The notes below the pieces were generated by a model. The model did not search any database and was not told where the DNA came from. It was given only the letters and a program-made list of their open reading frames with translations. Source: Styela clava (lineage: Eukaryota > Chordata > Ascidiacea > Stolidobranchia > Styelidae). Taken from it: DNA of 64,000 nucleotides. The stretch is taken from positions 4,464,001 to 4,528,000 of the forward strand of contig NC_135255.1 in the NCBI RefSeq assembly GCF_964204865.1. Direction: 5' to 3'. The stretch's first letter is position 1. Every line of letters starts with the position of its first letter. This document shows, piece by piece, positions 49,201-55,058 of this stretch. Made by a program: the position numbers and the translations under genes.

Positions 49201-51807
49201 AATTTGAAACAGGAATAGGCAGCTGGGCCAAACTCATAAATAACATTGAAATTAACTTCATTTAGATATCTTAATTATTCTTTAAAAAATGTTATCATCC
49301 TTCTTTTGTGTTTTTGCAACAATGCCACCAACAAGGACACTGCAACAGATGATTCAACTTTGTCGGATGAATATTCATGCATATTTAATTAATACCATTT
49401 TATATCTGTTTCAGTGCCGCCTCCCACTTTTAGTGAAGATGGATATATCCCTAAAGAATTTGTTGTTGTTGTTAAAAATCCGCGAACTGGTCATGGCAGT
49501 CGATCTTTTGATCATTCATCTTCTATAGCTTCTCCTGATGTGTCTTCTTGCCTGACAGGTATTTATTATTATCTATTTCAAACTTTTATTATGGCTAAGT
49601 GTTGCCCCCAAGGTGCTCTCGATGTATTCGTACCAAGATGGTGCACAACCTGAACATACCATGTGTACCAGGTTAGGGTTGTTCAGGTTGTGCGTCATCT
49701 TGGTACGAATACTTCCGGAGCGCCGAACCCAATTATGTTGCTGAGATAGCTTTTTTGATCTGAACAGATCCAAACCCTATGGCAAGGGTTCTCAAACTTT
49801 TGGTGTTGCGGAGCCCTTGAAAAGGTTGACTATTATTCACGGAGCCCCAAAATAAATGTTAAAATTGTTACTTTCAGATTAATATTCCTGAGCAAGTTAA
49901 AAGTACTTTACCCAATTTAAATGCTGAACCTTTTTTAATAGGGTTGATGCAAGTCATAAATAAAACTAAATTTTAAGCATAAATTATATATATATACTAA
50001 AGCTGTAAATTTGACACTTGACAAACATACTAATAAATTAGGGGTCGATCGGCATATACATGTATTGTTACACAATGACGACGTTAATTGCTTTTTTGTT
50101 CTCGTGGGGAATCATCAGTTGAATGTGAAAAAATATGTTACCATATTATAGTCATCGACGATGAAATGCTAAAAATATTAATTAATAAAGAGGTAAATCC
50201 GCAACTCACATTTCTTGATTGAAAAGCGGCATTCTAAAATATTAAAACTAAAACTTAAAATGGAAGATCACACGTTTGGTTTCAGCAGACTCGCCTCAGA
50301 TTGAAAACGCTTTTATAGACATTGTAAATCACAAAATTTGGTGTTATGTTAGGTTTTCATCGTAGTAGTAACTGCGAAATCGAAACACAGTCAATTGTAC
50401 GCGCGATGTACCTTTTTTCCCATTTTGAAACTACCGACGGAGCCGCACGCAATCAATTGTGCGCGCGATCCGCGATGTACTCTTTTTCATTCTGAAACTA
50501 CCAACGGAGCCGAATGCAATAAAATAAATTTCAATTGTTCGTATTTTGCCCAGACATTGCGATTTTTTAAACGGCGATATCTTGCTTAAAAATAATCTTA
50601 AGTGCGAAAGAACGAATCAAGTTTGACAAATTCCAAGATCGCAAAAATACGACTCCAATTTATTTATAGTTGGCAGTTTATCACGTATTTTATGTTATTT
50701 TAGAATAGTATGCTTTCATTTTAGTAATCCTAATAGTAATCTCGAATCAAACGTGAGTAACGATTGAATATGTGGACATGGACATGGATTGAATATTTTA
50801 TGCAACAGAAATCTCGTTATCCGTTTTTTTAATCGCAAAAAATGTTGCGCGGAAATTTCCGATTCCAATTTTGAACCACCTCCCTCTTAAGAATCCTTGC
50901 TGCGCTCCTGCTTATAAACAATGTCATTTTTTAATTCCGCCTCTTTGCCATATTTCGAGGCTATACTGTTGTCATATATTATCAAAGCTGTTATTGCTTC
51001 TTTGAACAGTTACGAAATTAATCAGTATTTTAAAAAGTAATCGAATAGCTCGCGGAGCCCCTGGGTTTCTCTTGCAGAGCCCTGGGGCTCCGTACGGAGC
51101 ACTTTGAGAACCTATGCCCTATGGTATTATAAAATATGTGATAATGATACTGTTTCATATTGCTAATGTCTTTTTAAAGAGAGAACAGCCATCCCCTGAT
51201 TATTCATTACAGCAGGGCTTTTCAAACTGGGGGTCCGGACCCTACAAATGTGTAGGCTATGGGGGGAATCTTTTTGTATCATGTTTTCATGCCTTTCACT
51301 ACCAGCAAGGCTCTGGAATAGCCAGAATCTTTCTGGTTCGCCATTGCGTACTCTGGGTGAGGCAGTGAACATGCGGTTTAAACAAGATATTTTGAATCTG
51401 CAATAGGATAGGATCTTCATATTTATCCCAGTGAGAAGAAAGAAAGCTGATAAGTCTACTTAATCATATGGAAAACGAACCATGACCTTTTGTCAGGTTA
51501 CCTTTCTATGTCGGGTATGGGTTTAGTTAGCCAGGTATTTGTTTCAGATGCATGGACTTGATGGTGGAGGAAGCCGTAATCGACTAGCGGACCCCCACAG
51601 CATTCGAACCTGTACGCCCTGTAGGGTAATCAGAGATACGGTGGCGCGCTTAGGACATTGTGCCACACCGCCAAACCCTTTCAGCCAACATGGTTAGGTC
51701 CGACATCTCATGTTGAACAGACGAAGTTTTGAAAGTATTTGATTTCTATCTTACAAATTTTTATTTTGAAAGACAAAGATGAAGGAATGGAGGATGACAG
51801 CAGTTAA
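25138..51807 (+). CDS. STAT: STAT transcription factor gene (21 coding exons, span includes introns)
   Basis: Joining 21 exons at GT-AG introns in consistent phase gives about 881 aa. STATs are latent cytoplasmic factors: receptor-bound JAK-type kinases phosphorylate one C-terminal Tyr, the SH2 domains dimerise reciprocally, and the dimer binds DNA in the nucleus. Visible parts in order: acidic extension (1-103), interaction domain (~104-240), coiled coil (~255-450), DNA-binding domain (~452-640, including [11 protein letters not shown] and [11 protein letters not shown] then FWDNAFA), linker with [10 protein letters not shown]2 (~726-820) with GVFLFRFSE (Arg ~753), and activating Tyr ~833 in [16 protein letters not shown] and GYIP resemble STAT5/6 most. 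Not obvious from family knowledge are the ~100-residue extension ahead of the interaction domain and a very short tail after the Tyr. The start is the first in-frame ATG after a TATA-like box. The last exon is inferred. Confidence 0.93.
25693..25894 (+). CDS. STAT: STAT exon 2
   Basis: Acceptor TTTTTAG, donor GTATGT. It encodes an acidic segment with [18 protein letters not shown], which looks like an amphipathic acidic activation-type or protein-docking motif. It ends one base into a codon (phase 1), matching exon 3. Confidence 0.85.
26415..27654. mobile_element. hAT-type element in STAT intron 2, TSD GGCTATAC
   Basis: The left end CAGTGATTCCCAAAG and right end TTTGGGAACCACTG are inverted. 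The direct repeat GGCTATAC flanks them exactly (26407-26414, 27655-27662). The interior has several open fragments on the minus strand but nothing that I recognise as intact transposase. Length is 1240 bp. G-runs such as GGGGGGCGAT lie inside both ends. Confidence 0.9.
26655..27030. mobile_element. Probable second hAT-type element nested in the first
   Basis: CAGTGGTCGGCAAAAT at the left and ATTTGCCGACCCCTG at the right form a terminal inverted repeat about 376 bp apart, inside the 26415-27654 element. I saw no matching 8-bp target duplication, so it could be old or an internal remnant. Confidence 0.6.
27711..27876 (+). CDS. STAT: STAT exon 3
   Basis: Encodes the first half of the STAT interaction domain, with [12 protein letters not shown] and [11 protein letters not shown] (the conserved Trp-rich helix region) and ending at Arg-Trp. 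Acceptor ATATTTAG, donor GTATGA. It enters in phase 1 and leaves in phase 2. Confidence 0.93.
28028..28187 (+). CDS. STAT: STAT exon 4
   Basis: Second half of the interaction domain: completes the Trp codon and continues [16 protein letters not shown] to [10 protein letters not shown]. Acceptor TTTTGACAG, donor GTATGT; ends in phase 0. Confidence 0.93.
28188..33358 (+). other. STAT intron 4 (~5.2 kb)
   Basis: The longest intron that I cannot break down. It is AT-rich, with no gene, no complete transposon ends and no conserved open frame noticed. Short frames at 28505-28744 and 31415-31639 (minus) look random. Confidence 0.6.
33359..33439 (+). CDS. STAT: STAT exon 5
   Basis: 27 codons, [20 protein letters not shown] then RIIECAQ. 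This is the end of the interaction domain, equivalent to the conserved helix ending in (K/R)xILExAQ in vertebrate STATs. Phase 0 at both ends. Confidence 0.95.
34126..34215 (+). CDS. STAT: STAT exon 6
   Basis: 30 codons at the entry to the coiled-coil domain ([18 protein letters not shown]). Phase 0 at both ends; acceptor ATTTAG, donor GTAATA. Confidence 0.88.
34547..34646 (+). CDS. STAT: STAT exon 7
   Basis: Coiled-coil helix 1 segment with [18 protein letters not shown]. It ends after one base of a Leu codon that exon 8 completes. Confidence 0.88.
34905..35115 (-). mobile_element. MITE family Y copy in STAT intron 7
   Basis: Reverse orientation of the 5697-5905 type. It has ATACCTTTGGAGCCCCC at the right, AGTTACCGTACCTTCATATT inside, CAAGTTCGGGGACTGT and TAGCCAAGTTGATATACCC in the middle, and GGGTACTCCCATAGTACCAG at the left. 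Confidence 0.65.
35297..35400 (+). CDS. STAT: STAT exon 8
   Basis: Continues the coiled coil: [20 protein letters not shown] to AWQNEK. Enters in phase 1, leaves in phase 0; donor GTAGGA. Confidence 0.9.
35798..35958 (+). CDS. STAT: STAT exon 9
   Basis: Coiled-coil exon with [17 protein letters not shown] and [13 protein letters not shown]. The Trp codon is split by the intron (phase 2). Donor choices a few bases apart (GTGTGTAA) exist; only the first keeps the frame. Confidence 0.93.
36109..36291 (+). CDS. STAT: STAT exon 10
   Basis: Last coiled-coil helices: [15 protein letters not shown] to [11 protein letters not shown]. Acceptor GATTTTAG; donor GTAAGA in phase 2. Confidence 0.93.
36856..36958 (+). 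CDS. STAT: STAT exon 11
   Basis: Opens the DNA-binding domain: [18 protein letters not shown] then [14 protein letters not shown]. This matches the conserved VEKQPP(Q)VLKT-type block of STATs. Ends in phase 0. Confidence 0.95.
37950..38029 (+). CDS. STAT: STAT exon 12
   Basis: DNA-binding domain strand: [20 protein letters not shown]. The position corresponds to the ATIISEQQAKxLL block of STAT5. Ends in phase 2; donor GTGAGT. Confidence 0.93.
38187..38300 (+). mobile_element. MITE family Y left part in STAT intron 12
   Basis: GGCGCTCTAGAAGTATGTGT at the left, then ATGGAGGTGATTAATTTTG, TATATTCACTTGGCTAATAC and CCCCGAACTCGTTATAGAAC. It lacks the usual right end and merges into a region of ATTCGAATA-type repeats. 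Confidence 0.6.
38311..38560. repeat. Left-end pieces of CAGGGATGTCC-type hAT elements
   Basis: CAGGGATGTCCAAAACGAAT at 38431 is a hAT-like terminus. The AATATTCGAATACATTC sequence after it is paralleled by the related stretch at 38311-38380, suggesting one end inserted beside another. No right end or target duplication is visible. Confidence 0.45.
38817..38904 (+). CDS. STAT: STAT exon 13
   Basis: DNA-binding domain: [17 protein letters not shown] to VSMRNM, corresponding to the loop and strand before the DNA-contacting region. Phase 2 in, phase 0 out. Confidence 0.93.
39282..39413 (+). CDS. STAT: STAT exon 14
   Basis: 44 codons: [18 protein letters not shown], then [20 protein letters not shown]. 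The equivalent segment in other STATs runs from LKRIKR to the FESQF(S) strand. Phase 0 at both ends. Confidence 0.93.
40103..40195 (+). CDS. STAT: STAT exon 15
   Basis: 31 codons, [20 protein letters not shown] then [11 protein letters not shown]. The LP(V/I)VVI.HG...A.A...WDNAFA block is a hallmark of the STAT DNA-binding domain and is closest in wording to STAT5/6. Confidence 0.97.
40332..40745. repeat. ~205-bp tandem duplication in STAT intron 15
   Basis: Two direct copies (about 40332-40534 and 40535-40745) share GTATAGAAAAAGTGTAAATG, GTGAGTTTGTTGACAAAACA and GAATACTATAATATTTCC with very few differences. The second copy has a short insertion near GGCCGGCCCATAG. No coding content; it looks recent. 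Confidence 0.85.
40855..41005 (+). CDS. STAT: STAT exon 16
   Basis: End of the DNA-binding domain and start of the linker: [18 protein letters not shown], then [15 protein letters not shown]. Conserved WxxLxxALxxxF and GLTxxxxxxLxxKLF spacing is recognisable. Ends in phase 1. Confidence 0.95.
41019..42873. mobile_element. hAT-type element, TSD ATTATAAG
   Basis: The left end CAGGGATGGCCACTTCCGAA and right end CTAATTGGCCATCCCTG are inverted repeats. The direct repeat ATTATAAG flanks them exactly (41011-41018, 42874-42881). The inner part (about 41391-42706) is homologous to the interiors of the elements at 45466 and 58192, although the termini differ. It sits only 13 bp after the STAT exon 16 donor. 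No transposase frame survives. Confidence 0.92.
42985..43094. mobile_element. Palindromic MITE, family X (copy B)
   Basis: CTCCTGAAGTATGCGCACCA at the left and TGGTGCGCATACTTCAGGAG at the right are perfect inverses over 20 bases. AACCTGAG / TTCAGGTTGTG lie in the middle. About 110 bp, in STAT intron 16. Confidence 0.85.
43152..43452. mobile_element. Short hAT-type MITE, TSD CTTTCAAY
   Basis: CAGTGATGGTCC at the left and GGACATCCCTA at the right. The flanks are CTTTCAAC (43144-43151) and CTTTCAAT (43453-43460), an imperfect 8-bp target duplication. The interior has TATTCAAATATTCAATTCA, related to the CAGGGATGTCC family. It ends just before STAT exon 17. Confidence 0.7.
43487..43661 (+). CDS. 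STAT: STAT exon 17
   Basis: Linker domain: [13 protein letters not shown], then [19 protein letters not shown] and ending VRKYWNLG. The F(T)FWxWF motif is typical of STAT linkers. Enters in phase 1 and leaves in phase 2. Confidence 0.96.
43940..44140 (+). mobile_element. tRNA-derived SINE in STAT intron 17
   Basis: A-box-like TGGCCAAGCAG at 43960-43970 and B-box GTTCAAATCCC at 44019-44029 have the spacing of an RNA polymerase III promoter in a tRNA. The flanking arms do not form a full cloverleaf, so this is a SINE head rather than a functional tRNA gene. The 3' boundary is uncertain. Confidence 0.65.
44342..44478 (+). CDS. STAT: STAT exon 18 (SH2 domain core)
   Basis: [18 protein letters not shown] and [18 protein letters not shown]. 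The Arg in FLFRFSE (about residue 753) is the invariant phosphotyrosine-binding residue. Acceptor TTTTTTTCAG; ends in phase 1. Confidence 0.97.
44479..45291 (+). other. STAT intron 18
   Basis: No gene. Part of it (44530-44820) holds repeated CCCGACCGGACCCGAGCCCG-type sequence that looks like a diverged transposon terminus, without a clear partner end. Confidence 0.4.
45292..45444 (+). CDS. STAT: STAT exon 19
   Basis: Second half of SH2: [20 protein letters not shown], then [19 protein letters not shown]. It corresponds to the (F)SIRSLxDR...LYPxKPKDExFxxYY block of STAT5/6. Ends in phase 1. Confidence 0.96.
45466..47145. mobile_element. hAT-type element, TSD TATATGCC, with long poly-G
   Basis: The left end CAGGCGCGCAGCC and right end GGCTGCGCCACTG are inverted. 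TATATGCC flanks both sides exactly (45458-45465, 47146-47153). A run of 21 G lies at 45492-45512 and a shorter G-run near the right end at about 47100-47109. The interior is shared with 41391-42706 and 58240-59650. It lies 21 bp after STAT exon 19. No intact transposase. Confidence 0.92.
47161..49086. mobile_element. hAT family 1 element, TSD CTCTATAT
   Basis: CAGGGGTGTCAAACTC at the left and GAGTTTGACACCCCTG at the right are perfect 16-bp inverted repeats. CTCTATAT flanks exactly (47153-47160, 49087-49094), sharing one base with the neighbouring element's duplication. It is the same family as 359-1404 but about 880 bp longer, mainly because of the insert at 48112-48922. Confidence 0.95.
48112..48922. 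mobile_element. Insertion inside the hAT element, with a large hairpin
   Basis: The sequence TACTTTCAGTAA occurs on both sides (48100-48111 and 48923-48934). The sibling element has it once, uninterrupted (about 1240-1251), so 48112-48922 is an insertion with a ~12-bp target duplication. Within it, 48239-48468 and 48693-48922 are near-perfect inverted copies (about 230 bp) around a ~220-bp loop. The unpaired left part (48112-48238) with the start of the left arm encodes, on the minus strand, a signal-peptide-like stretch beginning [19 protein letters not shown]. Family unknown. Confidence 0.85.
49415..49558 (+). CDS. STAT: STAT exon 20 (activating tyrosine)
   Basis: [19 protein letters not shown], then a Ser-rich stretch [18 protein letters not shown]. 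The Tyr (about residue 833), just after SH2 and followed by Ile-Pro, is the expected JAK target that binds the partner SH2 domain. Acceptor TGTTTCAG, donor GTATTT; ends in phase 1. Confidence 0.95.
49611..49724. mobile_element. Palindromic MITE, family X (copy C)
   Basis: GTATTCGTACCAAGATG at the left and CATCTTGGTACGAATAC at the right are perfect inverses. CACAACCTGAAC / GTTCAGGTTGTG lie inside. About 114 bp, in STAT intron 20. Confidence 0.85.
49783..51116. mobile_element. hAT-type element, TSD CCCTATGG
   Basis: The left end CAAGGGTTCTCAAACTTTT and right end CACTTTGAGAACCTATG are inverted. CCCTATGG flanks exactly (49775-49782, 51117-51124). Subterminal inverted GGAGCCC / GGGGCTCCG motifs are present. 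The interior partly resembles the core of the 41019 and 45466 elements (for example AAAAGCGGCATTCTAAAATA near 50222). No intact transposase. Confidence 0.88.
51213..51370. repeat. Left end of another hAT-type element
   Basis: CAGGGCTTTTCAAACTGGGG followed by GTCCGGACCC has the look of a hAT terminus. I found no matching right end or target duplication, so it is probably a fragment. Confidence 0.4.
51550..51680 (-). mobile_element. tRNA-derived SINE in STAT intron 20
   Basis: On the minus strand, A-box-like TGGCACAATGTCC (51654-51666) is followed by B-box GGTTCGAATGC (51600-51610). The surrounding GCGGTGTGGCACAATG and AAGCGCGCCACC are tRNA-like, but the cloverleaf is not preserved. Confidence 0.65.
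51773..51807 (+). CDS. STAT: STAT exon 21 (inferred terminal exon)
   Basis: After acceptor ATTTTTATTTTGAAAG, the frame from exon 20 continues [11 protein letters not shown] and stops at TAA. The acidic, Ser-ended tail fits a short transactivation end. It is chosen over a competing exon at 53951-53964 because it comes first and is followed by a repeat-free stretch ending in AATAAA. The acceptor is only moderately pyrimidine-rich, so confidence is limited. Confidence 0.6.
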
Positions 51808-53075
51808 TTTTGTGAAGTGAATAACTTCGATATACAGTATCATTCACTGAAGATGCTATTAAAATGAAAACTGTTTCTGTACAAAAAAGACTGCTTTTCA
51901 GCTTAATTAAGAACCCTTTTTAAGCTTGAATTACAAAAAGCCTTTTTTTGATTTTGAATTTTTTCTGAATTTTATTTTGTGTGACCCGCAGTGCATTTTG
52001 GCAATCTTACTTTTATTTTTGTCAAAAAAGTTTCTATCCTTGCACTTGCGGTATTGATTAAAATGTTAAAAACTTTTAATTGTGTATCCTGTAATAGCTG
52101 CTTCTTTACTGATTTTTTGTAAAAATAATCTAATGTATATTTTTGGGCACAGGGAAAAAGTTGTTGCAAAGGACTAGGTTGTATTTATAGTGAGGTATTC
52201 TAGAATTTATTTCAATATTGCGTATTTTTCCCAATAATGGTAGTCCGTGCTCAAAAGGTATACTATACTAAAGTACATCAGTATTTCCCTGTATTAAAGC
52301 TTGTTTGTATCATAAAATTCAGAGGAAATCTCTATTTCTGTGTTTGTATCTATCTCACTTATGATATGAGGTTTGGGTTCCCAGAATCATTCTAGTATAT
52401 TAAAATTTTTTCTATTAAGCTCTTTGCAATGAGTCTTGTCTTAATTTTGCTTTATATATTTGTATAATTTTTAAATCGCTAAAAATCCATTCACGTAATA
52501 ATTTTTGCATTTTTCCTGTTATGTATATATTTCAATCATGAATTACTACGGGAAGTTTTCTTAGTGCTGAACACATTTTATCTAGTCACGTCCATTACCA
52601 GTACCTATCTATGAGTTTTATCTTTTTTTTGCCTATGTTAGTCCAACAGATTACAAATGCTTTCATTAGATAGATTTGCCACAGTTCTATAATATTATGC
52701 GATCTGCTCCCATCTGAGTTCCTTAGATGATGGGAAACTGCTTATAGTTTATATCTAAGTTTGCTGTCAAATTTATAAACCTCTTTGATACATACGTATT
52801 GAATGTTATGTATTGCAGACTAAAAGTTTCCTCTTTATTAACAAACTGAAACGATCCAGGGGAGTTATCTGCTGTAGTTTGCTAGTTATAATAAACACTT
52901 CAAGGGGAGGGATTTGGTAAAAGAATTTCATCATCACTCACTTGGCTATACTTGAATAATTGATTTCGTTAATTTCTCTTTCTCTATGTTCCACATGTAA
53001 ATCTCCATATGAGTTTCGTTTCTGCTCAGTATTGTGTGCTGAGATTGGTGTGAATAAACTTGTACTTTTAACCTG
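51808..53075 (+). other. Probable STAT 3' UTR
   Basis: AT-rich stretch free of recognised repeats, directly after the inferred stop. It ends with AATAAA (53053-53058) followed by GT-rich TGTTGTTTGTT. Confidence 0.5.
53053..53058 (+). terminator. Candidate poly(A) signal of STAT
   Basis: AATAAA followed within about 20 bp by a GT-rich element (CCTGTTGTTTGTTC), the usual arrangement for cleavage and polyadenylation. It lies just upstream of a hAT insertion. Confidence 0.5.
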
Positions 53076-53094
53076 TTGTTTGTTCACTCTAGTA

Positions 53095-53874
53095 CAGGGT
53101 CGTCCAACCTTTTTTGCCGAAGGGCCACATGTAATTTACTAATAATTGCGCGGGCCACTTAACATGGTAGTTATGTTCTAGTTTTGCTACAGGCTAATGA
53201 AAAAACAAACAATACCCTCGCGCGGAACGTTCACAATTATTAGAACAATAAAACTGTTGTTTCCCAAACATTGATATGGCGCCATCAATCTTATTCCCGA
53301 AAGTTTCGCCAAGACGCTTGATCATTTTTATAACAGCTCCTAACAAACCAACGCCTCCAGCCGTACCATGAACAGGGAAAATGGCTGCGAGCTCTTCGGT
53401 AATTTCAAATCATTCTGTCATTATAACTACCCGAAAGAAGATCGCCAACTGAGTTAACTTGATGTCAGTGCTTTCATCAAGCGCTTTTGCAATTAAAAAT
53501 TTCTGCTCCTCAACACAACGAGTTATGGTCAGGCTATTTTTGCCCTTTTTATTTCCGGACGTAAAACACTGTCAACCCGAACAATACATAATATCAGTGA
53601 ATTCTCAATCTGAGAATCCGATAACATCATATAGAGTAGTAAAAAACCAAGTGTGTAAGCGACTATGGCATCTTTATGTATCGATATCTCCTCCCAGTTA
53701 GTTTCGAAATAAAATGGCATTCATGGCTCGTTTGCAAGGGCTGGCAGAGCGTATTTCAGGAAAATGAAGAAATCGTTTGTATCACATCTGTATATTACAT
53801 TTCACTCAATTCTGAAAAATACAGCGCGGGCCACTCGAAATGCTTAAGCGGGGGCCACTGGTTGGACAACCCTG
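53095..53874. mobile_element. hAT element with transposase remnant
   Basis: CAGGGTCGTCCAACC at the left and GGTTGGACAACCCTG at the right are inverted (14 of 15). The flanks are CTCTAGTA and CTCTATCT, a decayed target duplication at best. CGGGCCAC-type subterminal motifs occur at both ends (53150, 53827). It carries a relic of transposase on the minus strand. Length is 780 bp. Confidence 0.85.
53275..53520 (-). pseudogene. hAT transposase relic
   Basis: Minus-strand translation gives KALDESTDIKLTQLAI, the (L)DESTDxxxxxQLxIF block of ZBED/GTF2IRD2-like hAT transposases that contains a catalytic Asp. It then continues ITEELAAIFPVHGTAGG and VIKMIKRLGETFGNKIDGA. One in-frame stop follows the first segment. 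Zinc-finger and C-terminal dimerisation parts are missing, so it is dead. Confidence 0.8.
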
Positions 53875-53950
53875 CTCTATCTAGTATGTTAATTTTTGAA
53901 ATTGGGTCTCTGCATATTTTTTAGCAACAGTTTTATAAAATCTTTTACAG

Positions 53951-53964
53951 GGCCCCAAGAATGA
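53951..53964 (+). other. Alternative STAT terminal exon (less likely)
   Basis: Acceptor TCTTTTACAG is strong, and the frame from exon 20 would end GGPQE then TGA. It lies beyond a hAT insertion and a good poly(A) signal, so I rank it second. It could be an alternative 3' end giving an 874-aa protein. Confidence 0.3.
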
Positions 53965-54977
53965 CAACAGCATCTTATTTTAAGAATTTTCCAGAAATTA
54001 TTCTTTCTTTCAAGACTAGCCAGCATTCATTGGAAGCTAGAGCAAAGCAATTCACTACTTTTTATTTACATCAGAGATAAGACGAGCAATGAATTACATT
54101 TACACTGACACACAAAAAAATAATAGGTGTTTCCAAGTATGCATTACACAATAACATTGAAGAGGACCTTCCAGGCTTCCCAAGGTAATCGACATCTCCA
54201 TTCCTATACATCACTCAAGAGTTAACTGCTTGAAATTAATTGCTGGTTTCTGCATTTGAAACCACCACTAGCTTATCATTTGAACAGAGTCTCACTGAAA
54301 AATATATTGCCAAACGGGCTTACATTTGCAATTACAATCATGCTAATACAATAGATAATACAAACGACATGAAAAGTGAATAATTAAGATTGAAAGCAGA
54401 ACAACCATTTCATTAAAAACTAGCAAATGCTAAAACGATAATTGCTATAGCGGAACATTTAAAAAGTATGAAATAGTAAAGAAAACATGATTGAAAAGCA
54501 GTGAAACATAATGCAAGAGGTTATAAGAAAAGTCCAGCAGTTGGAACATATAGGCTACTATCCAGTTTTCTAACACACAATTCACAAATCCAACTAAATG
54601 AATTTTTTAATGTGATTTTCAATTATGCTTTTGAGGACCCACTTCAATAATAAGCCCGCATATTATGACCAATTTTGTTGTTCGTCAAGAGTGGAAAAAT
54701 TAGTCCCAGGTTTTAATATTGTGGTATTTATGATGTAGGCCTAATAATGTAAGAAAAGTAATAACAAAATAGCTAAATTTCAAAACAATTTAAAGATGTT
54801 TATATTAAAATTGAAATATTAAGATTGTTAGTGATCCCAGCTTAGATTGGTTTGAACTTTGCATGCTGATACCAGTGCAACGGGTTCAACTTCACATTCA
54901 AGAACTAGAAGGTCTCAGCTTTATATACAAGATGTGATAATACAGTTCATACCACATGCAAAATGTGCACAGACAGT
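53965..54977. other. Convergent intergenic region
   Basis: Non-coding sequence between the ends of STAT (plus) and the Kelch gene (minus). Nothing else recognised. Confidence 0.5.
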
Positions 54978-54983
54978 TTTATT
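54978..54983 (-). terminator. Candidate poly(A) signal of the BTB-Kelch gene
   Basis: AATAAA on the minus strand, about 75 bp after the stop codon, followed by TGTCTGTGCACATTTTGCATGTG, a GT-rich downstream element. Confidence 0.55.
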
Positions 54984-55058
54984 TATGCACTACATCATGA
55001 AAGTAAACTACCAGCTACACATTCATAAAAATCTCTACACAACGTCTCATATTCTTTT

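Noticed and set aside
51550..51680. tRNA gene on the minus strand
   Set aside because: Same reason: promoter boxes without a complete cloverleaf.
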